Shown in pieces: positions 5,538-6,265 of a DNA stretch of 6,265 nt. The stretch lies in the NCBI GenBank assembly GCA_003648085.1, contig QMOC01000164.1:1-6265 (forward strand). Direction: 5' to 3'. Origin of the DNA: Chloroflexota bacterium. Lineage in GTDB: Bacteria; Chloroflexota; Anaerolineae; B4-G1. Numbering within the stretch: the first letter of the stretch is position 1; every line of letters starts with the position of its first letter. Both the position numbers and the translations under genes were made by a program. The notes below the pieces were generated by a model, which searched no databases, had not been told where the DNA came from, and saw nothing but the letters and a program-made list of their open reading frames with translations.

Positions 5538-5992
5538 ATATGGTATACTGGGTGGTACCGGGCTTGCTGGCAGGACGCCCCGGGCCGGGGAGAGCCCCTT
5601 GGGACCTGGCAGAACTGTGGGCCAGGGGCTTCCGCACCATCGTCTCTCTGGTGAAAGTGGATGGTGTGGCGATTCGGGCTGCGGGCTTCCGCCACTATCA
5701 GGCTCCTCTGATTGGAGGGATGGCCTTTCTCCCCCCACTGCGGCGCCGGCTGGCGCGATTGATACTGCCGGTGGTGGACCTTATTGCCGCCGAGGTGGCG
5801 GCGGGCCGGCCCACGCTGGTCCACTGTCGGATGGGGAAGGATCGAACCGGAGCCGTGCTGGCCGCCTACCTGATCCGGCATCGGGGCCTGTCTTGCGACG
5901 AGGCAATCCGCTTGGTGCGGCAGGCCAACCCTCGGGCGATGACCTCACCGGGATTTGACCGGCTGCCGAGGCTGTTCGTAGAGGCAGTTTGA
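5534..5992 (+). CDS. CX5R protein phosphatase (dual-specificity / tyrosine phosphatase-like)
   Basis: 152 residues, cytoplasmic, no signal or membrane segment. The P-loop HCRMGKDRTG (97-106) carries nucleophile Cys98 and Arg104, the signature of Cys-dependent protein-tyrosine and dual-specificity phosphatases, which pass phosphate through a cysteinyl-phosphate intermediate. The N terminus YWVVPGLLAGRPGP (5-18) matches the beta-strand opening seen in compact bacterial and archaeal DSP-like enzymes, followed by GFRTIVSL (32-39). The segment that normally carries the general-acid Asp reads YQAPLIGGMAFLPP (55-68) and has none, so catalysis could be slow or use another residue. The start is GTG at 5534, with GGAGG (5522-5526) seven bases upstream; the ATG at 5540 would be 13 bases away. 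It overlaps the small ORF stop by four bases. Its partner is unknown; the operon suggests a role tied to envelope proteins, which is inference. Confidence 0.85.
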   Translation: MNMVYWVVPGLLAGRPGPGRAPWDLAELWARGFRTIVSLVKVDGVAIRAAGFRHYQAPLIGGMAFLPPLRRRLARLILPVVDLIAAEVAAGRPTLVHCRMGKDRTGAVLAAYLIRHRGLSCDEAIRLVRQANPRAMTSPGFDRLPRLFVEAV

Positions 5993-6008
5993 GGTGAGAG
6001 GTAACACA

Positions 6009-6265
6009 GTGAACAGACGAAAGGGCGGCGACAATTGGACGGATGAGACGATCCCTAGCCGGCGGATGGAGCCCAACTACGGTCAAGCAGTTCCTCCAAT
6101 GAGGGGGAGAGAGTGGGGGAGGGAGACTCTCTCCGCCCCTGTCTGGCTCCTGGGTTTCGCCGTACTGCTGCTGGCGTTGACGGTGTGCGGCCTGTGGGCG
6201 CTGTACCTGCTGCGCGGGCACACGGCTCCCGGCGGCCCCACCCCCACGCTCGTCGTCTGGACGTC
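6009..6265 (+). CDS. Single-pass membrane protein, N-terminal part (runs off right edge)
   Basis: GTG at 6009 has GAGAGG (5996-6001) seven bases upstream and lies 16 bases after the phosphatase stop; the frame stays open to the window end (85 codons and two bases). Residues 1-44 are polar and Arg-rich (MNRRKGGDNW at the start), hence cytoplasmic. Residues 45-68 form one strong membrane helix (starts VWLLGFAVLLLAL, ends LWALYLL), then RGHTAPGGPTPTLVVWT. The positive-inside rule gives an N-in, C-out type II topology, and the Gly/Pro/Thr start of the outer part suggests a flexible stalk before a domain not included here. An in-frame GTG at 5994 or ATGs at 6066 and 6099 are possible alternative starts. 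I do not recognise the family. A palindrome (6106-6134) lies in the cytoplasmic linker. The overlapping antisense open frame (5781-6221) has no recognisable protein. Confidence 0.65.
   Translation, partial: MNRRKGGDNWTDETIPSRRMEPNYGQAVPPMRGREWGRETLSAPVWLLGFAVLLLALTVCGLWALYLLRGHTAPGGPTPTLVVWT
6106..6134. repeat. Perfect 9-bp inverted repeat inside the membrane-protein gene
   Basis: GGAGAGAGT (6106-6114) and ACTCTCTCC (6126-6134) are exact reverse complements around an 11-base purine loop; three more G-C pairs (6103-6105 with 6136-6138) extend it past a bulged G. It encodes part of RGREWGRETLS, an unstructured segment just before the membrane helix. It resembles the palindrome at 2799-2823 in setting (in frame, in a linker, purine on one side) but not in exact sequence. 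Confidence 0.45.

Noticed and set aside
5544..5549. TATACT as an internal promoter -10 box for the phosphatase
   Set aside because: No -35 at the right distance, and it lies inside the coding start region after a functional ribosome-binding site.
5476..5958. Alternative-frame open reading frame of 160 codons over the phosphatase
   Set aside because: The overlapping frame from 5534 encodes an unmistakable CX5R phosphatase; this frame is a Gly/Arg/Pro-rich shadow.
1..6265. CRISPR arrays, tRNA or rRNA genes, insertion sequences
   Set aside because: No regularly spaced repeats, no tRNA cloverleaf or rRNA signatures, and no transposase-like protein were seen on either strand.

Overview
The window is GC-rich bacterial chromosome, compactly organised. 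It most resembles Chloroflexota (Anaerolineae-type). The pointers are a large secreted protein ending in a short hydrophobic tail of the type LFLPLVLKE, an HAD protein starting with the FDFWGTLY form of motif I, and a membrane protein whose exported part begins Pro/Thr-rich. This assignment is inference from style and is not proven.

Layout. (1) Bases 1-93, minus strand: the first 31 codons of a HAD-superfamily hydrolase that continues off the left edge. (2) Bases 94-400: divergent intergenic region with tandem inverted repeats (230-268) and a near-consensus sigma-70-type promoter (TTGTCA, 16 bp, TATAAT). (3) Bases 401-2122: a complete bacterial PolX (family X DNA polymerase plus PHP nuclease). 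Promoter and ribosome-binding site place its start at 401, not at the upstream ATG at 368. (4) Bases 2123-2278: a leader with an 11-bp-pitch direct repeat of TGTAAC (OmpR/PhoB-like spacing), an inverted copy of the same word beside the Shine-Dalgarno, and a small hairpin. (5) Bases 2279-5464: a 1061-residue secreted multidomain protein. Its order is signal peptide, GerMN-like domain, Amidase_3 peptidoglycan-amidase fold interrupted by a golvesin/Xly-type beta-sandwich, FN3, class-I-GAT-like domain without a visible Cys nucleophile, Ig-like domain, and C-terminal tail. (6) Bases 5469-5537: a 22-codon acidic small ORF with a strong Shine-Dalgarno; its stop overlaps the next start (GTGA). (7) Bases 5534-5992: a 152-residue CX5R protein phosphatase. 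(8) Bases 6009 to the right edge: the start of a single-pass membrane protein.

Features 5 to 8 are same-strand, with gaps of 4, -4 and 16 bases, and read as one operon: envelope hydrolase, small coupled ORF, phosphatase and membrane-anchored protein. PolX and the HAD gene look like unrelated neighbours.

No wholly new system can be demonstrated here. The items most worth a second look are the translationally coupled small ORF, the two palindromes sitting in frame inside protein linkers, the interrupted amidase with its GerMN domain, and the phosphatase that appears to lack the usual general acid.
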